Shown: in pieces, positions 25,501-33,152 of the stretch | Position numbering within the stretch: the first letter of the stretch is position 1 | Layout of the letters: each line of letters begins with the position of its first letter | Assembly: GCF_024519455.1 (NCBI RefSeq) | Contig: NZ_JALJRY010000013.1 | Location: forward strand, 62,001-126,000 | DNA from: Streptomyces sp. STR69 | Lineage (GTDB): Bacteria > Actinomycetota > Actinomycetes > Streptomycetales > Streptomycetaceae | Direction of reading: 5' to 3' | DNA length: 64,000 nt | Made by a program: the position numbers and the translations under genes | The notes under the pieces: generated by a model | The model's database searches: none | What the model saw: only the letters and a program-made list of their open reading frames with translations | What the model was told of the DNA's origin: nothing

Positions 25501-26672
25501 ACCGACTGCGTGAAGTACCCGATGAGCTTGTCCTCGTAGTACTTCGGGTCGAGTTGGCGGGTCTCGCGGATCGCGGCCCCGTAGTCGTACGACGTGTAGT
25601 TCTGGGGCATGCCCAGCCAGCCCCAGTTGGTGCCGCCGTAGGTCATGTAGAAGCTCTGCGCGGTCGCGCCGACGGCGATGTTCTGCTTGTAGAAGACGTT
25701 GGCGAACTGGTCGTTGATGAGCTGGGCGCACTTGTCGTAGCCGGGTCCGCCCCAGGGGTCGAAGGCGCCACCCTGGAACTCCGGTGAGTACAGCGGTTTT
25801 CCGGCCGGGTGGTCGTAGCTGATGTCGGGGACGCCGTTCCACTTCGCGGGGTTGGAGCAGTCGAAGCCCTGCGGGTAGGAGTCCGGGCCGTCGACGTCCA
25901 GGGCGCCGGTACCGGAGTTGAAGGTGCCGTTGTTGTTGCCGGTCAGCGGGACCGTGATGCCGTCGGCGCGGGCCTTGTCCTCCAGGTGCTGCATGTAGGA
26001 GCGGCCGGCGGCCGAGCCGTTGTAGTACTCGTTCTCGACCTGATAGGCGATCACCGAGCCGGTGCCGTTGGTCAGTTGGTGGCGGGCGATGATCCGGTCG
26101 ATCTGCGTCAGCCATTCGTCCGCGTACTTGAGGAACTGCGGGTCGTCGCTGCGGTTGTTCCCGGCCTTGGTGGTCAGCCAGCCGGGCAGTCCGCCGCCGT
26201 CGACCTCGGCGTTGATGTACGGCGCCGGGCGGGCGATGACGTAGAGGCCGGCCTCCTGGGCCATGTCGAGGAGCTTGTCGACGTCCCGCACGCCGGTGAA
26301 GTCGTACACGCCCGGCTTGGACGAGTGGTAGCCCCAGTCGAAGTACAGGGAGGTCGAGTTGAAGCCGGCGGCCTTCATCTTCTGGAAGATGTCGCGCCAC
26401 AGGTCCTGGCTCGGGAGCCGGAAGTAGTGGAACTCGCCCGACCACAGGTAGGTGCGTTTGCCGTCGACGAGGAACGAGTAGCCGTCGAGGGTCACGGTGT
26501 GCGCCTGCGGACTGACGGTGGGCGTCTGCTCGCCGACGTCCTGCGCCGCCGCCGTGGCCGGCGCGGTCATGCCCGCCGCGAGGGCGATGGTCGCGGTCGC
26601 CGCGAGGACGGCCCTCCACCACCGGCGTCGACCGGGTCTCGCACCCTCTGAACCGTTCCGACTACCCCGCAC
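22506..26672 (-). CDS. Secreted multidomain beta-galactosidase, GH35
   Basis: From GTG 26672 (GGAGG 5 bases upstream) this encodes 1,388 residues. A signal peptide (AVLAATATIALAAGMTAPA) is followed by a GH35 TIM barrel: the entry motif SGEFHYFRLP, acid/base E215 in QVENEYYNG, and nucleophile E298 in YSPEFQGGAFDPWGG. After the barrel come a CBM-like insert (AGSWSHVANTSYTGGDYKHT onward), GH35 beta domains with jelly-roll folds (AFSVWLNGTFLGS), an NPCBM-associated NEW3 segment (GADVTLDVPDTAQPGQAFT) and a C-terminal NPCBM galactose-binding domain (GLPFLSSTNGWGPVERDTSV). It would release terminal beta-galactose from plant or glycan polymers outside the cell. It is about twice the size of simple GH35 enzymes because of the added binding domains. 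The GH92 gene lies upstream on the same strand. Confidence 0.92.
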   Translation of the reverse strand: MRGSRNGSEGARPGRRRWWRAVLAATATIALAAGMTAPATAAAQDVGEQTPTVSPQAHTVTLDGYSFLVDGKRTYLWSGEFHYFRLPSQDLWRDIFQKMKAAGFNSTSLYFDWGYHSSKPGVYDFTGVRDVDKLLDMAQEAGLYVIARPAPYINAEVDGGGLPGWLTTKAGNNRSDDPQFLKYADEWLTQIDRIIARHQLTNGTGSVIAYQVENEYYNGSAAGRSYMQHLEDKARADGITVPLTGNNNGTFNSGTGALDVDGPDSYPQGFDCSNPAKWNGVPDISYDHPAGKPLYSPEFQGGAFDPWGGPGYDKCAQLINDQFANVFYKQNIAVGATAQSFYMTYGGTNWGWLGMPQNYTSYDYGAAIRETRQLDPKYYEDKLIGYFTQSVAPLTKTEAIRATPPDDSAVVDTARMNPDTRTQFHVLRHGNSTSTAVDKTHISLDFNAQPTNDTTYTWDDPDSALQYAGSWSHVANTSYTGGDYKHTESFSNKAGDSLTVPFDGTAIRWIGSKTNNHGNADVYLDGTKVATVDDSGSESQAVLFQKTGLAPGAHTLKIVVAGNHSSGSTDNYVAVDAIDVPTAATTEATYPVVPQQPGTAITLDGRDSHVIVANYRLGDAQLQYSTSEIMTSATIGDRDVAVLYGDQDSDGETVLRYATEPTVTANGGTVTTSWDPSTGDLRLNYTHKGLIRISISGDGKRPLLLLVGDKATAETFWRQDTASGPVLVRGTHLLRTATSLHGGHTVALTGDNADDKNIEVFTSAAQVTWNGRALTTHAADTGSRTGKIPVAAPVHLPTLTNWKHAEESPEASTGFDDTSWQVADKATTNSVSGVNSLPVLYADDYGFHTGNTWYRGRFRATGKETGIHLVSDSGGDAQAFSVWLNGTFLGSSTTGGGDFTFPAGSVKSTGDNVISVLTVNMGHEEDYNSTNGNKAARGLTSASLVGAPLTSVTWRLQGVRGGEDLQDTVRGPLSTGGLYGERAGWSLPGYPDGKWNRVSLPTADTTPGVSWYRNDVTLDLPHGQDTSLGLTFTDDPARKYRATIFVNGWQVGNYVNYLGPQHTFPVPNGILNPNGHNSIAIAVWNLDGSTGGLGQVSLTDYGSYASSLRVAQNDSPRYDPRTYAMPKRPGADVTLDVPDTAQPGQAFTATTTVRVPKDGQSASALTASLSAPDGWSASATSPLSVKRLRPGTSATFTWQVRPPAGTLPSASALTATVTYRQSGRQAVGDDERIVRGIPPAPPAGQSDVSGLPFLSSTNGWGPVERDTSVGEQAAGDGRPITIAGVGYAKGLGTNSVSDVELYLAGQCSRLTAYVGVDDETNGAGTVTFSVIADGRTLVTTPTIRGKQAAVPIDVDISGAQVLDLKVGDAGDGNGNDHGDWGTPTLTCD

Positions 26673-26778
26673 GGCGGCCTCCAGACCGACTGGGCGAACA
26701 ACATCAAACAGACTCAGGCAAAGCCGAACAGTAAAGGTGCACAGGGCGCACCACAATGGGTCGGGAGAAGACAGTTGA

Positions 26779-26821
26779 GACGCCGGTCCCCGGACTCACG
26801 TCCGGGAACCGGCCCGGCGTC
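26779..26821 (-). terminator. Strong hairpin terminator after the GH92 gene
   Basis: GACGCCGG at 26779 pairs with CCGGCGTC ending at 26821, and inside it CCCGGAC pairs with GTCCGGG around TCAC, giving a nested stem of about 19 pairs with a small internal mismatch. It starts 28 bases past the GH92 stop codon and is 107 bases before the GH35 start codon, so it should insulate the two glycosidase genes. Confidence 0.75.
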
Positions 26822-26848
26822 ATCAGGACCGCCGGTGCCTCAACTGCC

Positions 26849-29800
26849 TCACTGGCCGAAGCCGTACGCGAACAGGTGGTCCGCTCCCGTCGAGCCGGTC
26901 ACCGGCAAAGTGATCGACGCGACCTGCTTGGACGCGTCCAGCGGGACCTTCGTGGCGAAGACGTAGGCCTTGACGTTGTCCCGGCCCCCGCTCCCGGTGT
27001 TCCGGTAGGCGGTCGTGACGGCGGTCGTGTCCCCCGCGAGGGGCTTGCTGCCGCCGCCGTTGAGCGTCCAGTCCGAGAAGCCGATCGTCGCCTTCGAGGA
27101 GGTGCCGTCGGTGTAGGTGACGGTCACCGTGCCCGAGACGCCGCTCCCGTCGGTCGGCGCGTTGGTGGCCGTGCCCAGCAGACCGAGCGACGCGCCGGAG
27201 GCACCGGCCGGCATCGGGATGGTCTGGCCGGCCATCTCCAGGTTGTCCAGCTGCCCGGACGTCACCGTCGGCCAGGTGTAGGAGATGCCGTCCGCGGTGA
27301 CGGTCGAGCCGCTCGTGACACCGGACGCAGACAGTGCGTTCTGCGAGAAGGCCCAGCCACCGTTGTCGAATCCGCCCGAGAACGAGGTGCCGTCCGGGTA
27401 GATGCCCTCGTTGGTGTCGTACGGCCACAGCGCACCGGCCTTGGCGACGGCCACGCGGAGGGTCGCCCCGCTCAGTGCCGTACCGGTGCTGTGGTCGGTC
27501 AGCGCGAAGGTGACCGGGTAGGTGCCCTCGCTCGCGCCCGCCGTCACCCCGACCTTCGCCTCGGCGCTGCCCGTCGCGGGTACCGTCAGCGAGCCGGACG
27601 AGGTGTCGAGCGTGACGCCGGAGGGTGCCGTCGCCTTCCAGTCGACCGTGACGGCCGTGCTTCCGAGGTTGGTCAGGTCGAGGGTGCCGTCACCGGACGC
27701 GCCCGGCTGGAGCACCAGACCGTCGCTGGAGGGACCGGTCGCGGCCAGCACCCGGCCGCCGCCCGTGGTGTCCGAGGGCGGTGCCGCCGAAGGAGCGGAC
27801 GCCCAGGCCTTGTTGGGCTCGGTACCGAGCGTGAAGTCGAGCGTGCCCGCACCCTGGAACTGCTGATAGCTCAGCCAGGGGCTGTCCCACGCCTTGCCCT
27901 TGACGGCGAGCGCCTGCACGTACGGCGCGTCGGGCGCGGCCTGCGGAGCGTTGATCCCCACGGTCTTGCCGTTGCCGAGGGTCACCTTGGCCACCGGGAA
28001 CGCCGGGCTGCCCAGCGCCAGGGTGTCCGTACCCGGGGTCTCCGGGTACATACCGAGCTCGGACCAGACGTACCAGGAGCTCATCGCGCCGAGGTCGTCG
28101 TTGCCGAACGAGCCGACCGGCGCGTTGAAGTACAGGTTCTGCTGGGCGTCGCGGACCGCCGCCTGGGTCTTCCACGGCTGGCCCGTGTAGTCGTACTCCC
28201 AGGGGATCTCGACACTGGGCTCGTTGCTCAGGTCGGCGTCGGTGTTGCCGGGGTGCGTGATGTCGTCGAGCAGACTGTCCAGGTATGTCGAGTACGCCGT
28301 GTCGCCGCCGCGCGCCTGGATGAGTTGCCGCAAATTGAACGGGACCATCGGCGTGTACTGGGCGGACGTGCCCTCCACGAATCCGTTGGAGGTGCCCGGG
28401 GTGAAGCCGCCGGCGAACTGGCCGTCCTTGTTCTTGGCCTGCATGTAGCCGGTCTGCGGGTTGAAGACGTTCATCCAGTCCTGGGCGCGGGTGGCGAACT
28501 TCTCGTAGACGTCGGTCTTGCCGAGCGACTTCGCGAACGCGGCCAGGGCGTAGTCGGCGGAGTCGTATTCGAGTTGGGTGGAGACGGGGCCGTAGAAGTT
28601 GCAGCAGTTGTAGTCGTTCTCGTCGAGTGGGAGGTAGCCCTTCGCGTCCCGTACCGGCTCGCCGGGGCGGTCGTTGTTCGGGACGGTGGCCTCGTGCTGG
28701 AGGGCCGAAAGGGCCTTGGCCGTATCGAAGTTCGTGGCGCCGAAGGCGTACGCGTCGGCGATGATGCCGGCGGCCGGGTCGCCGACCATGACGTAGCTCT
28801 CGCCGTTGTTCGAGGCCCACTTGGGCAACAGGCCTGTCTGGTCGTACCCGTTGAGCATCGAGGTGACGACGTCGCCGGCGACCTTCGGCTCGACCAGAGC
28901 CATCAGCTGGGTCTGGGAGCGGTAGGTGTCCCAGCCGGAGTAGTTGGCGTACTGGGCCTTCTGTCCCTTGGCCAGCGTGTGGATCTGGTTGTCCATGCCC
29001 ATGTACTGGCCGTCGTCGTCGGAGAAGACGTTCGGGTGCAGCAGCGCGTGGTAGAGCGCGGTGTAGAACTGCGTCTGCTGGTTGGCGGAGCCGCCGCCGA
29101 TCCGGAGCTTGGTCAGCACCGCGTTCCAGGCGTCGTGGTTGGCCTGTTCGACGGCGGCGACGTCCCACTTCTTGATCTCGGTGGAGAGGTTGTTCGCCGC
29201 TCCGGCGTCGCTCGTGTACGAGATGCCGACCTTGGCGTTCACCGTGGGGTTCGAGGCGGTGTCGAAGGTCAGGTACATGCCGTTCGCACCGGTGGTGGGC
29301 GGCTGGGCGGCCTTGGCCGTGGCGGACGAGCCGGTCGTGGCGGCGGCGCTCGCTGCCGGGGACGGCGTACCGGAGTGCTTGGTCCCGCTCGTGTGGATCG
29401 TCGGGGCCGGTTTCGCCGGGACGGTGAAGTGCTTCTCCTTCAGCGGCGCCGACTTCGAGGTCTGCGGGGCCGATTGGACCTTGCCGGCCTTCAGCGAGGT
29501 CGCGTCGGGGGTGATGGTGCTGCCGACCCAGGTCCCGCTCGCGGTGAACGGCCGGTCGAACTTGATGTCGAAGTGCAGCGTGTACCTGTTGGCGGCGCCG
29601 CAGAAGTGACCGCTGTCGATCGCGCCGCTGATCTCCTGGCTGTTCACGACCTGGACGCGGGTTCCGTCGATCTGGGTGGCACCGCCGCTGAGCTTGAACA
29701 GCAGGTTCGCCTGCTGCCCTGCGGGGAAGGTGAAGCGGCCCAGCCCGGCGCGGGTGGTGTCGGTCAACTCGGTCTTGACGCCGTTCGCGTCGGTGAGCCT

Positions 29801-30262
29801 GTAGTAGCCGAGCCCCGCCTGCTCGTCGGCGTGGCTGAAGCCGGCGGACGTGTTGCCGAGGTCGCCCGACAGTGCGCCGGTCACCGGCAGGATGGGCAGG
29901 TCGCCCGCGACGGGGCAGCCCGGGCCCGAGATGTGGGTGAGGCTGTAGCCGGAGATCTTGTTGTCGTTGTACTCGTAGCCGCCGCCGTCGGGGCGGTCGG
30001 GCGTCGTGTCGGGACCCCACTGGACCATCCCGGCCGGCATGTCGGGGCCGGGGAAGGTGTCCACCGCACCGGAGGTGCCGATGAGCGGGTTGACGAGGGA
30101 CGCGGGGTCATTCACCAAAGCCGGCGTCGCGCCGCTCGCGGCATAGGCGTTGCCCACTGCCGGGAGCGGAAGAACGGCCATTCCCAGGACGCAGAACAGG
30201 GCCAGATGTCGGCGGGATCTCTTGCGGTCGCGTGGCGCAGCTGAATGTCGGGGTCTCACCAT
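26849..30262 (-). CDS. Secreted alpha-mannosidase, GH92, with C-terminal binding domains
   Basis: The ATG at 30262 has GGAGG 7 bases upstream, giving 1,137 residues with an Arg-rich signal peptide (HLALFCVLGMAVLPLPAVGN then AYAA). The GH92 N-domain starts at VNPLIGTSGAVDTFPGPDMP, a family hallmark, with GYSLTHISGPGCPVAGD. The (alpha/alpha)6 catalytic part includes NYSGWDTYRSQTQLM and GYLPLDENDYNCCNFYGPVS. GH92 enzymes are Ca-dependent exo-alpha-mannosidases acting on N-glycan or yeast mannan. An Ala/Pro/Thr-rich insert (about residues 280-340) and a C-terminal NEW3-like plus carbohydrate-binding-like region (LVLQPGASGDGTLDLTNLGS onward) follow. Next to the GH35 gene this suggests a glycan-degrading pair, but a terminator separates them. 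A palindrome at 30365-30378 is a likely LacI-type operator. Confidence 0.92.
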   Translation of the reverse strand: MVRPRHSAAPRDRKRSRRHLALFCVLGMAVLPLPAVGNAYAASGATPALVNDPASLVNPLIGTSGAVDTFPGPDMPAGMVQWGPDTTPDRPDGGGYEYNDNKISGYSLTHISGPGCPVAGDLPILPVTGALSGDLGNTSAGFSHADEQAGLGYYRLTDANGVKTELTDTTRAGLGRFTFPAGQQANLLFKLSGGATQIDGTRVQVVNSQEISGAIDSGHFCGAANRYTLHFDIKFDRPFTASGTWVGSTITPDATSLKAGKVQSAPQTSKSAPLKEKHFTVPAKPAPTIHTSGTKHSGTPSPAASAAATTGSSATAKAAQPPTTGANGMYLTFDTASNPTVNAKVGISYTSDAGAANNLSTEIKKWDVAAVEQANHDAWNAVLTKLRIGGGSANQQTQFYTALYHALLHPNVFSDDDGQYMGMDNQIHTLAKGQKAQYANYSGWDTYRSQTQLMALVEPKVAGDVVTSMLNGYDQTGLLPKWASNNGESYVMVGDPAAGIIADAYAFGATNFDTAKALSALQHEATVPNNDRPGEPVRDAKGYLPLDENDYNCCNFYGPVSTQLEYDSADYALAAFAKSLGKTDVYEKFATRAQDWMNVFNPQTGYMQAKNKDGQFAGGFTPGTSNGFVEGTSAQYTPMVPFNLRQLIQARGGDTAYSTYLDSLLDDITHPGNTDADLSNEPSVEIPWEYDYTGQPWKTQAAVRDAQQNLYFNAPVGSFGNDDLGAMSSWYVWSELGMYPETPGTDTLALGSPAFPVAKVTLGNGKTVGINAPQAAPDAPYVQALAVKGKAWDSPWLSYQQFQGAGTLDFTLGTEPNKAWASAPSAAPPSDTTGGGRVLAATGPSSDGLVLQPGASGDGTLDLTNLGSTAVTVDWKATAPSGVTLDTSSGSLTVPATGSAEAKVGVTAGASEGTYPVTFALTDHSTGTALSGATLRVAVAKAGALWPYDTNEGIYPDGTSFSGGFDNGGWAFSQNALSASGVTSGSTVTADGISYTWPTVTSGQLDNLEMAGQTIPMPAGASGASLGLLGTATNAPTDGSGVSGTVTVTYTDGTSSKATIGFSDWTLNGGGSKPLAGDTTAVTTAYRNTGSGGRDNVKAYVFATKVPLDASKQVASITLPVTGSTGADHLFAYGFGQ

Positions 30263-30364
30263 CGGTTGCCTCCGCAGCAATTCGTGCCTGGCACAACAGA
30301 TGCCGACGCACCGAGATCCCGGAACGTCGGCGACAGGCAACAGTCCCGGTCGCCCCCGACGGCC

Positions 30365-30378
30365 TGACAACGTTGCCA
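30365..30378 (-). promoter_or_regulatory. LacI-type palindromic operator candidate for the GH92 gene
   Basis: TGACAACGTTGCCA is a palindrome matching its reverse complement at 12 of 14 bases, with the central CAACGTTG typical of LacI/CcpA-family operators that control sugar genes. It lies about 103 bases before the GH92 ATG. No LacI gene is present in the window, so the regulator would act in trans. The proposal rests on symmetry and context only. Confidence 0.45.
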
Positions 30379-30668
30379 TGCACGAGTGTCGAGTGAAACG
30401 TGTGAGCTGATGGCGTGTCAACGAGGCCAACGTGACTTTCTGAACGCGAAGTTCACCCAGAGGCGCGTGCGGCGACGGCACCCCAGGGGGATGCCGGGGT
30501 TCCGGAGCGGATCGACACACCTCGCCCTTGTGCGCAAACACCGTCGCAAACTCGTCGAGCCGACGGCTTGCCTCTCGAAGGAGTGCACAACCGGTGGGCG
30601 CGGCAATGATTCCGGCAAATATCTCCCAGCACCGGGTCATCCTGACGCCATGAGATGCCCATTCTCAA
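30379..30668. other. Intergenic region with no intact gene
   Basis: Open frames here lack codon bias and match nothing I recognise. The base composition is less GC-rich than neighbours. It leads directly into the truncated acetyltransferase, so the missing 5' part of that gene was probably lost from here. Confidence 0.5.
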
Positions 30669-30914
30669 ATGCTTCCCGAAGCCCGGAGCGCGGGACTCGG
30701 AACGGTGATGCTCGACGCCGCTGTCGATATCTGCCGTGCCCTGGGGATGAGTCAGCTCTACTTGACGACCAACAGGCAGACAGGGCCGTGGACTTCCACG
30801 GGAAATAAGGGGTTTGTCGAGGTCGGTCGCATGCCGCACAACACACTCGCCGCCGACGGCAGTCTGTACGACGAGGTGTATATGGTGCGCGAATTGGATA
30901 CCGCCGACGAATAA
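30669..30914 (+). pseudogene. C-terminal fragment of a GNAT acetyltransferase
   Basis: The 81 residues match the second half of a GNAT fold: the acetyl-CoA-binding loop and helix (ARSAGLGTVMLDAAVDICRA), the strand LGMSQLYLTTNRQ, and the terminal NKGFVEVGRMP with LYDEVYMVREL. A complete GNAT has about 150 residues; strands 1-4 that build the substrate side are absent, and no in-frame continuation lies upstream. No ribosome-binding site precedes the ATG at 30669. The GC-rich loop normally reads RGxGxG/A; here RSAGLG is close to normal, so decay is mainly by truncation. Probably a pseudogene. Confidence 0.6.
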
Positions 30915-30961
30915 CGCACTTGAGCGCAGGCGACTTCCCGAAGACGATTCCCTCGGTGCGG

Positions 30962-32212
30962 TCACGGATGTTTGTCGTCGGCTCGCGCTAAACGCGTCTC
31001 GACGGTTGCGGCAGCGACGGCAACGGAGACGGCCAGGAGGCCGACGACGAGTGGCAGTACGACCGACACGCCCGTCAGGGAGCCGGCCAGTGCCGTACCG
31101 GCGGATCCGGACGTGATCTTCAGTGCCGCGACCCAGATGAAGACCTGGCCGCGCGCTCCGCTCGGCGCGTACTCCGTGCGGGCCGCGAGAGTTGAGGCGA
31201 AGAAGAAGGCGTTGAGGATCCCGGTGAGGGCGTAGGCCACGACGGACACCGCGAAGGCGGGGCTCGCAGTGACCGTGAGGAGGCCGGCGACGACGCCCAG
31301 GGCGAGGCGGCGCATCAGCCGGTCCGGGGCGCCGGTGAGGGGGAAGACCATGACGGCTATGGACCCGGTGAGATTGCCGAGGCCGTAGGCGGCGGTCAGC
31401 AGCGCCGCGGTGGCCGGCTCGATGCCGAGGATCTTCGTCAGGTGGACCGCGGTGATCGGCAGCGCGGCGACACTCAGGGCGACGACCATCGTCAGGTAGA
31501 CGGTGCGCCGGAGCCGGCCCGTGCGGGCTATCAGCGCGAGGGTCGCTCCCGGCTTGAGGACGGCCGACTTGTCGCCACCGTGAGACGGCGGGGTGAAGGG
31601 CAGCAGCAGGACACCGACCGCCGCCGTGGCCGCCCCGACCGCGAGTGCGAGAGCCGCGGCGGTGGGCGAGACCCAGCCCGACAGGGCGGCCACCAGGGAC
31701 GGGCCGACGGTGCCGCCGATGCCGTAGGTGGCCACGTCCCAGCCCTGGGCCCGGCGCTGGGTGCGCAGTCGGGGTCCGACGATGGCAGGGAGTCTGCTGC
31801 TGATGCCGCCGGTCAGCAGCGGCCCACAGGCGCCGACCGTGGCCAGCAGCAGCGCGGTCAGTACGACGGGCGAGTGACCGTAGCTCAGCACACCTGCGGT
31901 CAGCGCGGTGGCGTACAGCAGGCAGGCCGCCGCGATGACCTTGCGGCCGTCCCGGGCGAGGTCGAGCGAGCGCGCGACGAAGGGGCCGAGCAGGTGCGGG
32001 GCGGTGATGCAGGCCCCGAGTACCCCGGCGAGCGTCCCCGAGCCGCCGGACGAGGTGACGAGCAGTACGACGGCGACCACGGCTCCGCCGTCGGCAGTGC
32101 GGGCGAGGGCCGCTGCGACGACGTAGCGCGCCAGACCGCCGGCGCCCTGTCCGGGCCGAGTTGAGGCTTCCCGCGACCTCGGTGCGGTGCTTGTCGCGTG
32201 CTGCGGGTTCAC
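30962..32212 (-). CDS. MFS transporter, third gene of the MocR operon
   Basis: This 416-residue protein has about 12 hydrophobic helices (for example YVVAAALARTADGGAVVAVV, LTALLLATVGACGPLLTGG, LVVALSVAALPITAVHLT). It belongs to the major facilitator superfamily; the early ARTADGGAVVAVVLL segment is like single-polypeptide exporters of the drug-resistance branch. It begins at GTG 32212, 11 bases after the DapA-family gene stop on the same strand, so the two are co-transcribed. The substrate is probably the metabolite handled by the aldolase/lyase, exported or imported; direction cannot be read. Confidence 0.82.
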   Translation of the reverse strand: MNPQHATSTAPRSREASTRPGQGAGGLARYVVAAALARTADGGAVVAVVLLVTSSGGSGTLAGVLGACITAPHLLGPFVARSLDLARDGRKVIAAACLLYATALTAGVLSYGHSPVVLTALLLATVGACGPLLTGGISSRLPAIVGPRLRTQRRAQGWDVATYGIGGTVGPSLVAALSGWVSPTAAALALAVGAATAAVGVLLLPFTPPSHGGDKSAVLKPGATLALIARTGRLRRTVYLTMVVALSVAALPITAVHLTKILGIEPATAALLTAAYGLGNLTGSIAVMVFPLTGAPDRLMRRLALGVVAGLLTVTASPAFAVSVVAYALTGILNAFFFASTLAARTEYAPSGARGQVFIWVAALKITSGSAGTALAGSLTGVSVVLPLVVGLLAVSVAVAAATVETRLARADDKHP

Positions 32213-32223
32213 GGCGTTCGTGC

Positions 32224-33117
32224 TCAGGAGGTGAGGCCGAGGGTGTCCAGCGCGGCGGCGACCTCTTGGCGGGCGCTCTCGTCCAGCCCCCGCAGCGGCA
32301 GCGGCAGGGTCGGTTCAGCTGTCAGGCCGAGGTGGGAGGCTGCGGCGGAGATGACGCGCAGGCTGCCGTGGCGGCGGAACAGGCCCCACAGCGGCTCCAG
32401 TTGCTCGGAAAGGTCCACCGTCGGGCCCGCGTGGCCGGACTGCGCGGCGCGGGTGAGAGCGAGGGCGGTCAGCGGGAAGGTGCCACCTAGGACCGAGTAC
32501 CAGGCGTCGCACCCGGCGTTCAGACCGCGCGCGGCCGTCCAGTCCCCGCTCACCCCGATGGTGACGGTGTCGGGGATCAGCGCGCGCAGCGCGGCGACCC
32601 GGAGCTCGGCATCGCGCGGGTCGTCGGGCACGCCGGGGATCTTGATCGAGCCGACGTTCGGCAACTGCGCGATACGGCCGTGCAGTTCGTCGGTGAAGCG
32701 CACGTGCGTGGTGCCCGGGTTGTCGTACACGCACAACGGCACGGAGAGGTCACGCGTGACGTCCTCGTACAGGCCGAACACCTCGTCCTCGGTGAGCGCC
32801 TGATATGTCATCGGGGCGAGCAGCACTCCGGAGGCGCCCGCCCGCTGGGCGTCCTCGGCCAGCTCCCGCACGTGCGAGGTGCGCAGCGCGCCGATGCCGA
32901 TGATGACGGGCACGCCGTCCGCGGCCTCCACCGCGATCTTCGCGGCGTGGGCTCGCTGTTCCCGGGTGAGGTAGGCGTAGCCACCGGTGGATCCGAGCGC
33001 GCCGATGGAGTCCACGCCGGCGGCGGCGAGCCGTGCGACGAGCGCCGCGTACGCCGTTTCGTCGATGCCCTGCTCGTCGGTGGGTGTGAGGGGGAAGGCG
33101 CTCAGGCCGCTGAACAT
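32224..33117 (-). CDS. Dihydrodipicolinate synthase (DapA) family aldolase/lyase
   Basis: This 297-residue TIM-barrel enzyme is full length for the family. AAGGAG lies 6 bases before the ATG at 33117. Signatures: the pyruvate-carboxylate binding GSTGGYAYL, the catalytic Tyr in LCVYDNPGTTHV, and the Schiff-base lysine K159 in VGSIKIPGVPDD. Family members catalyse class I aldol reactions of pyruvate or 2-keto acids (DapA, NanA, KdgA and others). Sitting between a MocR regulator and an MFS transporter rather than in the lysine pathway, it is more likely a catabolic keto-acid aldolase or dehydratase than the housekeeping DapA. The exact substrate is unknown. Confidence 0.88.
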   Translation of the reverse strand: MFSGLSAFPLTPTDEQGIDETAYAALVARLAAAGVDSIGALGSTGGYAYLTREQRAHAAKIAVEAADGVPVIIGIGALRTSHVRELAEDAQRAGASGVLLAPMTYQALTEDEVFGLYEDVTRDLSVPLCVYDNPGTTHVRFTDELHGRIAQLPNVGSIKIPGVPDDPRDAELRVAALRALIPDTVTIGVSGDWTAARGLNAGCDAWYSVLGGTFPLTALALTRAAQSGHAGPTVDLSEQLEPLWGLFRRHGSLRVISAAASHLGLTAEPTLPLPLRGLDESARQEVAAALDTLGLTS

Positions 33118-33152
33118 GATGACTCCTTGAGTGAGCGGGGCGTTGGTGATGG

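Noticed and set aside
26672..26756. Extended GH35 start 28 codons upstream of GTG 26672
   Set aside because: The extension (MWCALCTFTVRL...) lacks a ribosome-binding site and would place extra residues before a normal signal peptide.
26756..30244. A long plus-strand frame antisense to the GH92 gene
   Set aside because: Composition is Arg/Gly/Val-rich without any domain, and it is fully explained by antisense of a GC-biased gene.
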